Shown here: positions 51,045-59,655 of the stretch, piece by piece
Layout of the letters: each line of letters starts with the position of its first letter
Position numbering within the stretch: the first letter of the stretch is position 1
Origin: Actinomadura sp. WMMA1423
Lineage (GTDB): Bacteria > Actinomycetota > Actinomycetes > Streptosporangiales > Streptosporangiaceae
Assembly (NCBI RefSeq): GCF_006547145.1
Contig: NZ_CP041244.1
Coordinates: forward strand, 2,170,001 to 2,234,000
DNA length: 64,000 nucleotides
Reading direction: 5' to 3'
The notes under the pieces: model-generated
Told to the model about the DNA's origin: nothing
Database searches by the model: none
The model's input: the letters and a program-made list of their open reading frames with translations, nothing else
Position numbers and translations under genes: made by a program

Positions 51045-51672
51045 CGCCGGTGGCCGCCTGGTGCTTGCGCTTGGCGCGGAACACGATGGCCACGCCGATG
51101 CCGACGCCGACGAGGAGGCCCACGCCGATCAGCACCCACAGGAGCATCCCGGGGCCGGAGTCCTCGTCGGAGTCGGCGTCCTCCTGGTCGGCCTTCAGCG
51201 GCTGCTCGTCGGCGTTGGCCGCCGCACCCGTCTGCTCCGCGGCGCCGACCCCGCCCTCCGACGGCGCGGCCGAGGCGGCCGGCTCGCCGCCCCCGGTGAC
51301 GCTGAAGGCCAGGTCGTCGCCCTCGATCGGGTGCCCGTCCTCGCCGACGACCCGGTAGGCGACCGTGTAGGACCCCGCGGGCAGCGGGCCGGTCAGCTTC
51401 TGCGTGACCTTGGTCCCGGCCCGCTCGGCCGCGCCCGCCTGGAACTCCTTCTTCTGCCCGTCGCTGACGACGACCTTCGCCACGCTGATCTTGTCGCTGA
51501 AGACGAGGGTGACCTCGGTGACCGAGTCCGCGGCCTTGCCCTTCTCGGGCGTGCTGCCGACGAGCTTGGTGTGGGCCAGCGCGGGCGGCGCGGTGAAGGC
51601 GCCGAAGGCGAGTGCGGCGGTGGCGATCAGGCCGAGGCGGCGCAGCGGCCGGCGGGACTTGAACATGTTCAT
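51037..51672 (-). CDS. CopC-domain copper-binding protein, membrane-anchored
   Basis: 211 aa. A signal peptide ends PPALAHTKLVGSTPE, leaving an N-terminal His as in CopC, where it ligates Cu(II). The beta-sandwich continues with VTLVFSDKISVAKVVVSDG and AYRVVGEDGHPIEGDDLAFS, whose His/Asp complete the site. An acidic linker and one C-terminal membrane helix (about residues 176-198) follow, then a basic anchor. It is translationally linked to the CopD-CtaG gene. Tandem repeats lie upstream in its promoter region. Confidence 0.92.
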   Translation of the reverse strand: MNMFKSRRPLRRLGLIATAALAFGAFTAPPALAHTKLVGSTPEKGKAADSVTEVTLVFSDKISVAKVVVSDGQKKEFQAGAAERAGTKVTQKLTGPLPAGSYTVAYRVVGEDGHPIEGDDLAFSVTGGGEPAASAAPSEGGVGAAEQTGAAANADEQPLKADQEDADSDEDSGPGMLLWVLIGVGLLVGVGIGVAIVFRAKRKHQAATGGE

Positions 51673-51758
51673 GGATGGCCGGGTTCTCTAGTGATTCGAA
51701 GGGCTTCGTCTACCCTACTGAGCCCGCCACCATGGCACGTCCCGGGTCGCGCCATGGC

Positions 51759-51824
51759 GTGATCGGGCAGACCGTGATCGGGAAGAGACGCTGATCGGGA
51801 AGAGACGGTGATCGGGAACAGACG
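51759..51824. repeat. Four tandem 15-17-bp repeats upstream of the copC-like gene
   Basis: Copies at 51759-51773, 51774-51790, 51791-51807 and 51808-51824, core GTGATCGGGAAGAGACG, the first being shorter. They lie 87-152 bp upstream of the CopC start and just past the DUF5685 stop. The even spacing suggests repeated protein-binding sites or simple slippage. Confidence 0.85.
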
Positions 51825-51842
51825 GGTGCCGGCCGCTCGCGC

Positions 51843-51915
51843 TCAGCAGTCGCAGCAGTTGCAGTCGCAGTCGCAGCAGTCACAGTCGCAGCAGTCGCAG
51901 CAGTCGCAGCAACTC
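51843..51915. repeat. CAG/TCG-type trinucleotide repeat encoding the Cys/Asp tail
   Basis: On the plus strand, repeated CAGTCGCAG words; on the coding strand alternating TGC and GAC. A microsatellite-like coding repeat prone to length change in multiples of codons. Confidence 0.85.
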
Positions 51916-52955
51916 CCGTCGCAGCCGTCGGCGTGCCGGGTGCACCAGCACCGGTCATCGCACGAGTCGCCGTGGTGCTCGCTCCACTCGGGCTGGAAGA
52001 TCCCGCAGGTGGCGCACACGAGCGAGCCGGTGAAGCAGGGAATCGGCCATCCGGGACGCGGGGGGCGCGGCCCCTTCGCCAGGTTCACGGAGCCGGCGAA
52101 GGCGCGCTCGACCGAGCGCCCCGCCTCGCGGTCCAGCAGGGCCCGGACGAGGCGCGGCCGCTCCAGTTCCAGGTCGGCGAGCGCGAGCCGCAGGCCGTGC
52201 AGCGCGTCGTCGGCGTGCCGGCGGGCCTCGGCGAGGGTGGTGCCGGTGGCGGGGAGCGGGTTGTAGGCGCCCGCCTCCTCGTCGGCGGCGAGGTCCTCGA
52301 CGGCGTCGAGGAGGTGCGCTAGGCGCCCGAAGAAGCGGCCCGCCTCGGCGAGCGCCTCGGCGTTGGCCTCCCTGCCCGCGAGGACGGCCGTGTGCGCGAA
52401 CACCGCCGCGACGGCCGTCTCGGTGGGCTCGGTCAGGTCGAGCAGCCCGAGACCGGGTGCCGCCTCCAGTGCGGGCTGCCGGGCGACCGCGTCGCGCAGC
52501 ACCGCCGGGTCGAACCCCACGGCGGCGCCCGAGCGGCCGCCTGCGGCGTCCCAGCGGTCGGCCATCCGCCCGGCCGCCGCGGCGACGAGCCCGCGCGCGT
52601 ACGGCCCGTCGCCGTCGGCGACGTGGTCGCGGGTCTTGCCCGCCGCCAGCAGCAGGGAGGCGGCGGCGGCGAGGCGGGCCCCCTGGGCCCGGGCGGTGAC
52701 GACCTCGGCGGTCCTCATCCCGCGCAGGGCGCACGGTCCCGCCTTGCGACGCGGGGACAGCTCCGGGGACTGGGCCTCCACCAGCACCGAGACGAGCAGC
52801 CCGTCGTAGTTGGTGACGAGCCGGGCCGCCTGGCCGTGCTCGGCCCTCAGCGTGAGGCACAGCCCGCACAGGTGGGCCATCCAGTCCTCGAACAGCGACC
52901 CGCACAGAACATGACGGCACGGTCGTACAACACCGAACACGAACAACTCCCCCAT
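51843..52955 (-). CDS. DUF5685 protein with Cys/Asp-rich C-terminal tail
   Basis: 370-aa cytoplasmic protein of the DUF5685 family, function unknown. The N-terminus has PCRHVLCGSLFEDWMAHLCG and a following LC, a likely metal-binding Cys set. The middle is helical (VFAHTAVLAGREANAEALAE; HLLDAVEDLAADEEAGAYNP). A second Cys/His set (VCATCGIFQPEWSEHHGDSC) leads into a tail of 26 residues with 15 Cys and 8 Asp, encoded by near-alternating TGC and GAC codons. The tail should bind metals strongly or carry clusters. It is directly upstream of the copper genes, though no functional link is proven. Confidence 0.85.
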   Translation of the reverse strand: MGELFVFGVVRPCRHVLCGSLFEDWMAHLCGLCLTLRAEHGQAARLVTNYDGLLVSVLVEAQSPELSPRRKAGPCALRGMRTAEVVTARAQGARLAAAASLLLAAGKTRDHVADGDGPYARGLVAAAAGRMADRWDAAGGRSGAAVGFDPAVLRDAVARQPALEAAPGLGLLDLTEPTETAVAAVFAHTAVLAGREANAEALAEAGRFFGRLAHLLDAVEDLAADEEAGAYNPLPATGTTLAEARRHADDALHGLRLALADLELERPRLVRALLDREAGRSVERAFAGSVNLAKGPRPPRPGWPIPCFTGSLVCATCGIFQPEWSEHHGDSCDDRCWCTRHADGCDGSCCDCCDCCDCDCCDCDCNCCDC

Positions 52956-53009
52956 CTCAGGCCAACCGCAGCATTATTCATTGACGCGGCAGCGCCCGGG
53001 ACGGTTCGG

Positions 53010-54308
53010 CTACACCCCGACGCAGGTCAGGGCGCGGCGGTAGGCGGCCATGCGGGGCTCGTCGGAGGTCCCCGTCCCGGCGAGCACCTCGGCGAGGTCG
53101 AACCACGCCTGCGCGGCCTCCCGGGAGGACTCCATCTCCTCCAGGCAGGTCGCGGCCCGGGTCAGCACCTCGACCGCGCGGTCGTGCCGGCCGAGCCGCA
53201 CCGACGCCTCGCCGAGCACGGTCAGCGCGCCGGCGGTGGCCCGGCGCGGGGCGTCCCCGAGCAGGTCGAGGGCCTCCTCGGCGAGCGCGACCGCCTCGGC
53301 GGGGCGGCCGAGCGCGGTCTCGGCCCGGGCCAGCTCGGTCAGGCACCAGGCGACGTCGATCTCGCCGGACGAGCTGGCGCTGATCTCGCCGCGCACCCGG
53401 GCGAGCAGCTCGCGGGCGCGGGCGGCCTGGTCGGGCCGGGCCCGCAGCAGCAGCCCGGCGTAGATCACGCGGAGCCGGTTGAGGTTGCGGGGGTCCTCGC
53501 CGTCGCCGGCCAGCATCAGCGCCCGCTCGGCGAGCGCGACGCCCTCGTCGTACTCGCCGCGGATCTCCGCGACGTAGGCGGCCTCCCAGTAGGCGACCAT
53601 CCGGGCGCGGGGGCTGCCGATCCGCTCGGCCCGCTCGACGAGCTGGGCGGCGAGCTGGCGGGCCCGGACGAGGTCGCCGCGCTCGATGAACGCCGACAGC
53701 AGCGCCGCGCCGAGGTCGACGGCGGCGTCGGTGGAGTCGGCGCCGGTGGCGATCAGGTGCCGCAGCGCCGTCTCGGCGGCCTCGACGCCCGCGCTGATGT
53801 CGCCGCGCTCGCGCAGGCAGCGGCTCAGCGCGACGTGCACCTTCGCCCAGTGGTCGAGGTCGGCCTCGGCGGAGGCCTGCTCGGTGAGGGCCTTCAGCTC
53901 CTCGATCGCGCCCTCCAGCTCGCCCTCGGCCTCCAGCGCGAGCGCGTGGCCCCAGCGCGCCTGGTGCAGCATCTCGGGCAGCGCGACCGCGTCGGCGCTG
54001 GCGAGCACCTCGGAGTAGCGGGCCCGCGCCTCGGCCGCCGCGCCGTTGCTGAGCGCGATCTCGGCGTAGTCGAGGGTGACGCGCAGATCGTCGACGACGT
54101 CCTCGCTGACGCCGCTGACGAGGTAGGTCGCCGAGCAGTTCAGCTTCGCGGCCAGCAGCTCGACGACGCTCGGCGCCGGCACCCGCTTGTCGCTCTCGAT
54201 CAGCGAGATGTAGCTGTCGGACAGCTCGGGGAAGGCGAGCTGCGCCTGGCTCACGCCCTGCCGGATCCGCAGGGCGCGGATGCGCTGCCCCAGTGTCTCC
54301 CGATCCAT
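53010..54308 (-). CDS. XRE-type HTH regulator with TPR domain
   Basis: 432 aa. The N-terminal XRE helix-turn-helix (about residues 6-65) reads RIRALRIRQGVSQAQLAFPE and LSDSYISLIESDKRVPAP. The remainder is a set of about eight TPR-like helical pairs (for example HVALSRCLRERGDISAGVEA and AEALDLLG-type repeats). This layout is typical of actinobacterial regulators that sense peptides or partner proteins. It lies 14 bp downstream of the PucR-like gene on the same strand, so they are probably one transcript. Confidence 0.88.
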   Translation of the reverse strand: MDRETLGQRIRALRIRQGVSQAQLAFPELSDSYISLIESDKRVPAPSVVELLAAKLNCSATYLVSGVSEDVVDDLRVTLDYAEIALSNGAAAEARARYSEVLASADAVALPEMLHQARWGHALALEAEGELEGAIEELKALTEQASAEADLDHWAKVHVALSRCLRERGDISAGVEAAETALRHLIATGADSTDAAVDLGAALLSAFIERGDLVRARQLAAQLVERAERIGSPRARMVAYWEAAYVAEIRGEYDEGVALAERALMLAGDGEDPRNLNRLRVIYAGLLLRARPDQAARARELLARVRGEISASSSGEIDVAWCLTELARAETALGRPAEAVALAEEALDLLGDAPRRATAGALTVLGEASVRLGRHDRAVEVLTRAATCLEEMESSREAAQAWFDLAEVLAGTGTSDEPRMAAYRRALTCVGV

Positions 54309-54322
54309 CGTTTGACCACCGC

Positions 54323-54658
54323 CTACAAGGTGCTCGCCGCGCGCAGGGCGAGGAAGAAGTCGACTCGGTCCTCAAGTCTGCCGAGATCCCTGCCGGTCAG
54401 GTCCTCGATTCTCCGGATTCGGTACCGAAGCGTGTTCACGTGGACGTGCAACCGGGCCGCGGTGCGGCTCCAGGAACCCGAGCAGGACAGGAAGACCTCC
54501 AGCGTGTGCACGAGATCGGCCTGCCTGGTGGTGTCGTACTCCTCCAGGGGGCCGAGCATCCGCGCGCGGAACGACGACCGGGTCCGCTCGGGGACGGACG
54601 CCAGCAGCCACGCGTAGGAGTCCAGGGCCGTCGCCCCGGCGGAGTCTCGCATTCGCAC
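54323..54658 (-). CDS. Stand-alone PucR C-terminal HTH protein
   Basis: 111 aa. It corresponds only to the C-terminal DNA-binding part of PucR-family regulators: ARMLGPLEEYDTTRQADLVH, TLEVFLSCSGSWSRTAARLH and HVNTLRYRIRRIEDLTGRDL. Full PucR proteins have 400 or more residues with an N-terminal sensor, absent here; no sensor fragment is visible in the 185 bp upstream. So it is either a natural mini-regulator or a remnant. It diverges from a purine-type NCS2 permease, and PucR regulators control purine use, so the context fits. Confidence 0.8.
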   Translation of the reverse strand: MRMRDSAGATALDSYAWLLASVPERTRSSFRARMLGPLEEYDTTRQADLVHTLEVFLSCSGSWSRTAARLHVHVNTLRYRIRRIEDLTGRDLGRLEDRVDFFLALRAASTL

Positions 54659-54706
54659 CAGGGCAGGCTATAGCGGACGCATCGCCCCCGTCACGCTGCG
54701 GAGGGC

Positions 54707-54722
54707 GGGAATCACTTCCCGA
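54707..54722. promoter_or_regulatory. Palindrome between the PucR-like gene and NCS2 permease
   Basis: CGGGAA-TCAC-TTCCCG, perfect 6-bp arms, 49 bp upstream of the PucR-like start and 122 bp upstream of the permease ATG. A candidate operator for the mini-PucR protein. Confidence 0.5.
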
Positions 54723-54843
54723 AATCTCCGCTCAGCGGGTGCTCGCGGCCCCCACGGGAGGGGGTGGCCACAAGCGCCCCCTGTAGGGCTACCCTGTGCA
54801 CGCCGTTTCCGAAGACCCTGCCGTTGAAAGCGGAGCGCCCTTC

Positions 54844-56289
54844 ATGTCCAAGACCAAGGCCGGACCGGCCGACGATTCACCGCCGGCCGGCGGGTCCGGG
54901 CCGCTGGAGCGGCTGTTCGACCTCACCGCGCGCGATACCACCGTCCCTCGCGAGCTGCGCGGCGGCGTCACCACGTTCTTCGCGATGGCCTACATCATCC
55001 TGCTGAACCCCCTCATCCTCGGCGGGGCGAAGGACGTCACCGGGGCGACCCTGTCGATCCCGCAGCTGACCACGATGACCGCGCTGTCGGCCGCGGTCAC
55101 CACCGTGATCATGGGGCTGGTCGGGAACGCCCCGCTGGCGCTGGCCGCCGGCCTCGGCATCAACGCGGTCGTGGCCTTCCAGGCGGCGCCGGTGATGACC
55201 TGGCCGCAGGCGATGGGGCTCGTCGTGATCGAGGGCGCGGTCATCGTACTGCTGGCGGTCACCGGCATCCGCGAACGGATCATGAACTCGATCCCGCTGG
55301 CGCTCAAGCACGCGATCGCGGTCGGGATCGGCGCGTTCATCGCGCTGGTCGGCCTCTACGACGCCGGGTTCGTCACCTCCAGCGCCACGAGCCCGCCGCT
55401 GTCGCTCGGCACGGGCGGCCGCCTGGAGACGTGGCCGACGCTGGTGTTCGCCGCGACCCTGCTGCTGATGATCGTGCTGTACGTGCGCCGGGTGCCCGGC
55501 GCGATCCTGATCAGCATCGTCGCCGGGACGGTCGCGGCCGTCGTCATCCAGGAGAACGCCTCGGTCAAGCAGGGCGGCTGGGGCGTGGTGACCCCGGACA
55601 TGCCCGACAAGCTGTTCGCCGCCCCCGACTTCGGGCTGTTCGGCGAGATCTCCCTGTTCGGCGGGTTCGGCCGGGCCGGGGTCATCACGGCGCTGGTCGT
55701 GCTCTTCACGCTGGTGCTGTCGGGGTTCTTCGACGCGATGGGCACGATCCTCGGGATCAGCGACGAGGCGGGCCTGGTGAGCGAGAGCGGCGAGGTGCCG
55801 CGGCTCGGCCGGATCCTGTCGGTGGACGGCCTGTCCGCCGCGTTCGGCGGGCTCACCAGCTCGTCCGCGAACACGGTGTTCGTCGAGTCGGCCGCGGGCG
55901 TCGGCGAGGGCGCGCGCACGGGCCTGGCCAACATCGCCACCGGGGCGCTGTTCGCGGTGACGCTGTTCCTCACCCCGCTGGCGGCGACCGTCCCCGCGCA
56001 GGCCGCGGCCCCCGCCCTGGTGGTCGTCGGCGCGCTGATGATGACGCAGGTCGCCAAGGTCGACTGGAACGACCTGGAGATCACGATCCCGGCCTTCCTC
56101 ACCATCGTGCTGATGCCCTTCACCTTCTCGATCACCACGGGGCTGGGCATGGGCATCGTCGGCTACGCCGTCATCAAGGCCACCCGCGGGAAGGCGCGCG
56201 AGGTCTCCCCCGCCCTGTGGATCGTGGCCGCCCTTTTCGTGGTCTTCTTCGCCATCCATCCGATCGAGGAGTGGCTCGGCGTCACCTGA
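54844..56289 (+). CDS. NCS2-family purine permease (AzgA/GhxP-like)
   Basis: 481-aa membrane transporter with 12-14 helices. It belongs to the adenine/guanine/hypoxanthine branch: VPRELRGGVTTFFAMAYIIL, NAPLALAAGLGINAVVAFQ, FDAMGTILGISDEAGLV, and the conserved GLTSSSANTVFVESAAGVGE. It takes up nucleobases with protons. The ATG at 54844 (MSKTKAG) is preferred; a GTG at 54796 would add 16 unconserved residues. It diverges from a PucR-type HTH gene, consistent with regulated purine uptake as a nitrogen source. Confidence 0.92.
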   Translation: MSKTKAGPADDSPPAGGSGPLERLFDLTARDTTVPRELRGGVTTFFAMAYIILLNPLILGGAKDVTGATLSIPQLTTMTALSAAVTTVIMGLVGNAPLALAAGLGINAVVAFQAAPVMTWPQAMGLVVIEGAVIVLLAVTGIRERIMNSIPLALKHAIAVGIGAFIALVGLYDAGFVTSSATSPPLSLGTGGRLETWPTLVFAATLLLMIVLYVRRVPGAILISIVAGTVAAVVIQENASVKQGGWGVVTPDMPDKLFAAPDFGLFGEISLFGGFGRAGVITALVVLFTLVLSGFFDAMGTILGISDEAGLVSESGEVPRLGRILSVDGLSAAFGGLTSSSANTVFVESAAGVGEGARTGLANIATGALFAVTLFLTPLAATVPAQAAAPALVVVGALMMTQVAKVDWNDLEITIPAFLTIVLMPFTFSITTGLGMGIVGYAVIKATRGKAREVSPALWIVAALFVVFFAIHPIEEWLGVT

Positions 56290-56454
56290 TCCCGCCGGAT
56301 CGCCCGCGCGCGATCGGCCCCCGCCGGGGAAACACCGGGACGCACGGTGACCGCTCCGCGACGGAACTCGCCCGTTCGGAAGTCTCGGGGGCCGTTGCGG
56401 GTGTCAAATAGTGCCTTCATGGCGTAAGCAGAAGGTAGGGCCTTACCCCCCGGC

Positions 56455-57636
56455 GTGAAAGGCGTGGCTGTGGTGTCCGCGGACTCTCCCTCCCACCCGT
56501 CTCCGCCAGGTCACGTCCTGCTGGCGCCTGACAGGTTCCCGGGAGCGCTGACCGCGGCGCGGGCGGCCCGTCATCTCGCGGTCGGGCTGCGCCGCGCGCG
56601 GCCCGGCGTCGCGCTCGTGGAGCTGCCCGTGGCCGACGGCGGCGACGGCACCGTCGAGGCCGCGGTGGCGGCCGGATGGCGGCGGGTCGAGGTCGAGGTG
56701 TGCGGGCCGACCGGGCGCCCGGTGACGGCGCGGCTGGCGCTGAACGGCGACCGCGCGGTGGTCGAGCTGGCGGAGGCGTCCGGGCTGCGGCGGCTGCCCG
56801 GCGGCCGGCAGCGCCCGCTCACCGCCTCCAGCCTCGGGACGGGGCAGCTGCTCGCGCACGCCGTCCGGCTCGGCGCGCGCCGCATCGTCCTCGGCCTCGG
56901 CGGCGGCGCGTGCACCGACGGCGGCGCGGGCCTCGTCCAGGGCCTCGGCGGGCGGCTCCTCGACGCGCTCGGCCGGGACCTGCCGCCCGGCGGGGCGGCG
57001 CTGCGGTCGCTGCACGCCCTCGACCTGCGCGGCCTTCCCGACATGTCGGGCATCGAGGTGGTGGTGGCGGGCGAGCCCGCCGGGCCGCTGCTCGGCCGCA
57101 CCGGCGCCGCCGCCGTGGACGGGCCGCGCCGCGGCGCGACCCGCGACGAGGTGCGCCTGCTGGACACGGGCCTGCGCCGGTGGGCCGACCTGGCCGAGGC
57201 GGCGGCCCGCAAGGCCGCCCGCGACCTGCCCGGCGCGGGGGCGGCGGGCGGTGTCGGGTTCGCCGCGCTCACCTTCCTCGGCGCGACGATCGAGCCCGGC
57301 CCGGCCCTGATGCTCGACCTGCTGGGATTCGCCGAGAAGGCGCGCGGCGCCCGGCTGGTCGTCACCGGCGAGGGCGTCCTCGACGCCCGGTCCCTGCGCG
57401 GCGGCGCGCCGGTCCACGTCGCCCGCGCCGCCGCCCGCGCGGGCGCGCCGGTCGTCGCGGTGGCCGGCCGCCGGAGCCTCACCGGCGAGCAGCTCCGCAA
57501 GGCCCGGATCCAGGCGGCCTACGCGCTGGCCGACATCGAGCCCGACGACGAGCGCCGCGTCCGCCGCGCGGGCCCGCTGCTGGAGCAGCTGACGGTCGCC
57601 ATCGCCGACGAGTGGCTGCCCCCCGGCGCGGCCTAG
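56455..57636 (+). CDS. Glycerate kinase
   Basis: 393-aa (or slightly shorter) class II-type glycerate kinase (GarK/GlxK family), phosphorylating D-glycerate to 2- or 3-phosphoglycerate. Motifs: HVLLAPDRFPGALTAARAAR, PVADGGDGTVEAAVAAGWR, ASSLGTGQLLAHAV, LGLGGGACTDGGAGLVQGLG, and VTGEGVLDARSL near the C-terminus. The start could be GTG 56455 or, with AAAGG at better spacing, GTG 56470. It stands between the permease and ald, without other glyoxylate or glycerate genes, although purine breakdown through allantoin and glyoxylate would supply glycerate. Confidence 0.92.
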   Translation: MKGVAVVSADSPSHPSPPGHVLLAPDRFPGALTAARAARHLAVGLRRARPGVALVELPVADGGDGTVEAAVAAGWRRVEVEVCGPTGRPVTARLALNGDRAVVELAEASGLRRLPGGRQRPLTASSLGTGQLLAHAVRLGARRIVLGLGGGACTDGGAGLVQGLGGRLLDALGRDLPPGGAALRSLHALDLRGLPDMSGIEVVVAGEPAGPLLGRTGAAAVDGPRRGATRDEVRLLDTGLRRWADLAEAAARKAARDLPGAGAAGGVGFAALTFLGATIEPGPALMLDLLGFAEKARGARLVVTGEGVLDARSLRGGAPVHVARAAARAGAPVVAVAGRRSLTGEQLRKARIQAAYALADIEPDDERRVRRAGPLLEQLTVAIADEWLPPGAA

Positions 57637-57792
57637 TCCCGGATCGCTCCAACGGCCGGGCCGGGCGGACGGGGCTTTACACCATGTCGTCGAAAGGGTC
57701 GAGGCCTTGACAGACTGCACATAGCCGGAGTTCGTCCCGGCGCCGCACGCTGGAGGCGTACGTCCTGGTCAGCGTTGACAGAGGAGCCCCCG

Positions 57793-58908
57793 GTGAAGAT
57801 CGGCGTCCCACGAGAGATCAAGAACCACGAGTACCGGGTGGCGATCACGCCCGCGGGCGCGCACGAGCTCACGCGGCACGGCCACGAGGTGTTCGTGGAG
57901 CGGGGCGCCGGCACCGGCTCGGCGATCCCCGACGACGACTTCGCCGCCGCCGGGGCCAAGATCCTCGACGGCCCCGACGAGGTCTGGACCGAGGGCGAGC
58001 TGATCCTCAAGGTGAAGGAGCCGGTCGCGCCCGAGTACCACCGGATGCGCGAGGGGCAGGTCCTGTTCACCTACCTGCACCTGGCCGCGTCGCGCGAGTG
58101 CACCGACGCGCTCCTGGCGGCCGGCGTCACCGCGATCGCCTACGAGACCGTGCAGCTCCCGAACGGCTCGCTGCCGCTGCTCGCCCCGATGTCCGAGGTC
58201 GCCGGGCGGCTCGCGCCGCAGGTCGGCGCGTACAACCTGATGTCGTCCAACGGGGGCCGCGGCGTCCTGCCCGGCGGCGTGCCCGGAGTCGCGCCCGCCA
58301 AGGTCGTCGTCATCGGCGGCGGGGTGTCCGGCCTCAACGCCGCGCAGATCGCCGTCGGCATGGGCGCGGACGTCACCGTCCTGGACGTCGACCTCGACCG
58401 GCTGCGCGAGATCGACTCCATCTACCAGGGCCGGCTGCACACCCTCGTGTCCAGCGCCTACACGGTCGAGCAGGAGGCCCGCGCCGCCGACCTCGTCATC
58501 GGCGCCGTCCTCATCCCCGGCGCCCGCGCGCCCAAGCTGATCTCCAACGAGCTGGTGGCCGGCATGAAGACCGGCTCGGTGCTGGTCGACATCGCCATCG
58601 ACCAGGGCGGCTGCTTCGAGGACTCCCGTCCCACCACGCACGCCGACCCCACCTACAAGGTGCACGGCTCGACGTTCTACTGCGTCGCGAACATGCCCGG
58701 CTCCGTCCCCAACACCTCCACCTACGCCCTGACCGGGGTGACGCTCCCCTACGCCGTCCAGATCGCCGACCTGGGCTGGCGCGAGGCGCTGAAGGCCGAC
58801 CCCGCCCTGGCCCTCGGCCTCAACACCCACGCCGGCGCGCTCGTCTACGACCACGTCGCCGAGGCCCACGGCCTCACCCGCACGCCCCTCGCCTCGGTCC
58901 TCGGCTGA
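57793..58908 (+). CDS. ald: Alanine dehydrogenase
   Basis: Reversible NAD-dependent conversion of alanine to pyruvate and ammonium. 371 aa, the family size. Motifs: KIGVPREIKNHEYRVAITPA, the substrate Lys in LILKVKEP and His in FTYLHLAASRE, then the Rossmann VVVIGGGVSGLNAAQIAVG and the C-terminal NMPGSVPNTSTYALTG. The GTG at 57793 is supported by GAGGAG upstream; six codons further upstream are open but unsupported. It contributes to nitrogen release from alanine. Confidence 0.96.
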   Translation: MKIGVPREIKNHEYRVAITPAGAHELTRHGHEVFVERGAGTGSAIPDDDFAAAGAKILDGPDEVWTEGELILKVKEPVAPEYHRMREGQVLFTYLHLAASRECTDALLAAGVTAIAYETVQLPNGSLPLLAPMSEVAGRLAPQVGAYNLMSSNGGRGVLPGGVPGVAPAKVVVIGGGVSGLNAAQIAVGMGADVTVLDVDLDRLREIDSIYQGRLHTLVSSAYTVEQEARAADLVIGAVLIPGARAPKLISNELVAGMKTGSVLVDIAIDQGGCFEDSRPTTHADPTYKVHGSTFYCVANMPGSVPNTSTYALTGVTLPYAVQIADLGWREALKADPALALGLNTHAGALVYDHVAEAHGLTRTPLASVLG

Positions 58909-58976
58909 CGGCCTCCCCCGTCCCCTCACCCGTTCGGGGGTTCTTCGGACGCGGCCCGCCGGGTAGACAGCCGGGC

Positions 58977-59567
58977 ATGGGTGAACTGATCTTGGTGCGG
59001 CACGGGGAGACCGAGTGGAGCCGGGCGCGCCGGCACACCGGGCGGACGGACCTGCCGCTGACCGCGCGGGGCGAGGAGCAGGCCGCCGCGCTGCGCGGCG
59101 CGCTGGCCGGGCGGAGCTTCGCGCGGACGCTGGTCAGCCCGGCGGAGCGGGCGCGGCGCACGGCCGAGCTCGCGGGCCTGCGGGTGGACGGGACCGACGC
59201 CGACCTCTGGGAGTGGGACTACGGCGGCTACGAGGGCGTCAGCTCCGAGGAGATCCGCGAGGAGCGGCCCGGATGGTTCCTGTGGGACGACGGCGTGGTC
59301 CCGGGCGACGCCGCCCACCCGGGCGAGACGGTGGAGCAGGTCGGCGCGCGGGCGGACGCGGTCCTCGCGCGGACGCGGCCGCTGCTGGACGGCGGCGACG
59401 TCGCGCTGGTCGCGCACGGGCACGTCCTGCGGGTGCTGACGGCCCGGTGGCTGGGCCTGGAGCCCGCGCTCGGGAGGCTGTTCGCGCTGGACACCGGGAC
59501 CGTCTCGGCACTGGGCACCGAGCACGACCGGCCGGTCGTCAGCGCCTGGAACGTGCCGTCACCCTGA
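58977..59567 (+). CDS. Histidine phosphatase (phosphoglycerate mutase-like) protein
   Basis: 196-aa histidine acid phosphatase superfamily member. The catalytic LVRHGETEWSRARRHTGRTD is at the N-terminus; the acid residue lies in DLWEWDYGGYEG, and the second catalytic His in VALVAHGHVLRVL. Such proteins dephosphorylate sugar phosphates or nucleotides; no specific substrate can be assigned, and a true phosphoglycerate mutase is unlikely at this length. The ATG at 58977 is 68 bp after ald; the upstream open frame is a shadow. Confidence 0.9.
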   Translation: MGELILVRHGETEWSRARRHTGRTDLPLTARGEEQAAALRGALAGRSFARTLVSPAERARRTAELAGLRVDGTDADLWEWDYGGYEGVSSEEIREERPGWFLWDDGVVPGDAAHPGETVEQVGARADAVLARTRPLLDGGDVALVAHGHVLRVLTARWLGLEPALGRLFALDTGTVSALGTEHDRPVVSAWNVPSP

Positions 59568-59586
59568 GCGCGCGTCGAACACATAA

Positions 59587-59619
59587 GGTACTTGTTGGGG
59601 GATGTCCCCCAGGGGTACC
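59587..59619. promoter_or_regulatory. CsoR-type operator upstream of csoR
   Basis: A nested dyad: TGGGGGA-TG-TCCCCCA (59596-59611) inside GGTAC (59587-59591) and GTACC (59615-59619), all about one centre. GC-run palindromes flanked by GTAC fit known CsoR operators. It lies 37-69 bp before the csoR ATG, implying autorepression relieved by copper. Confidence 0.75.
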
Positions 59620-59655
59620 CGGGCGTGCGCCCCCGAAAGGATTGCGAGGACGGCG

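Noticed and set aside
51843..51915. CRISPR-like or regulatory short repeat array
   Set aside because: The units are 9 bp or shorter with no spacers, and the stretch is in frame as the Cys/Asp tail of the DUF5685 protein.
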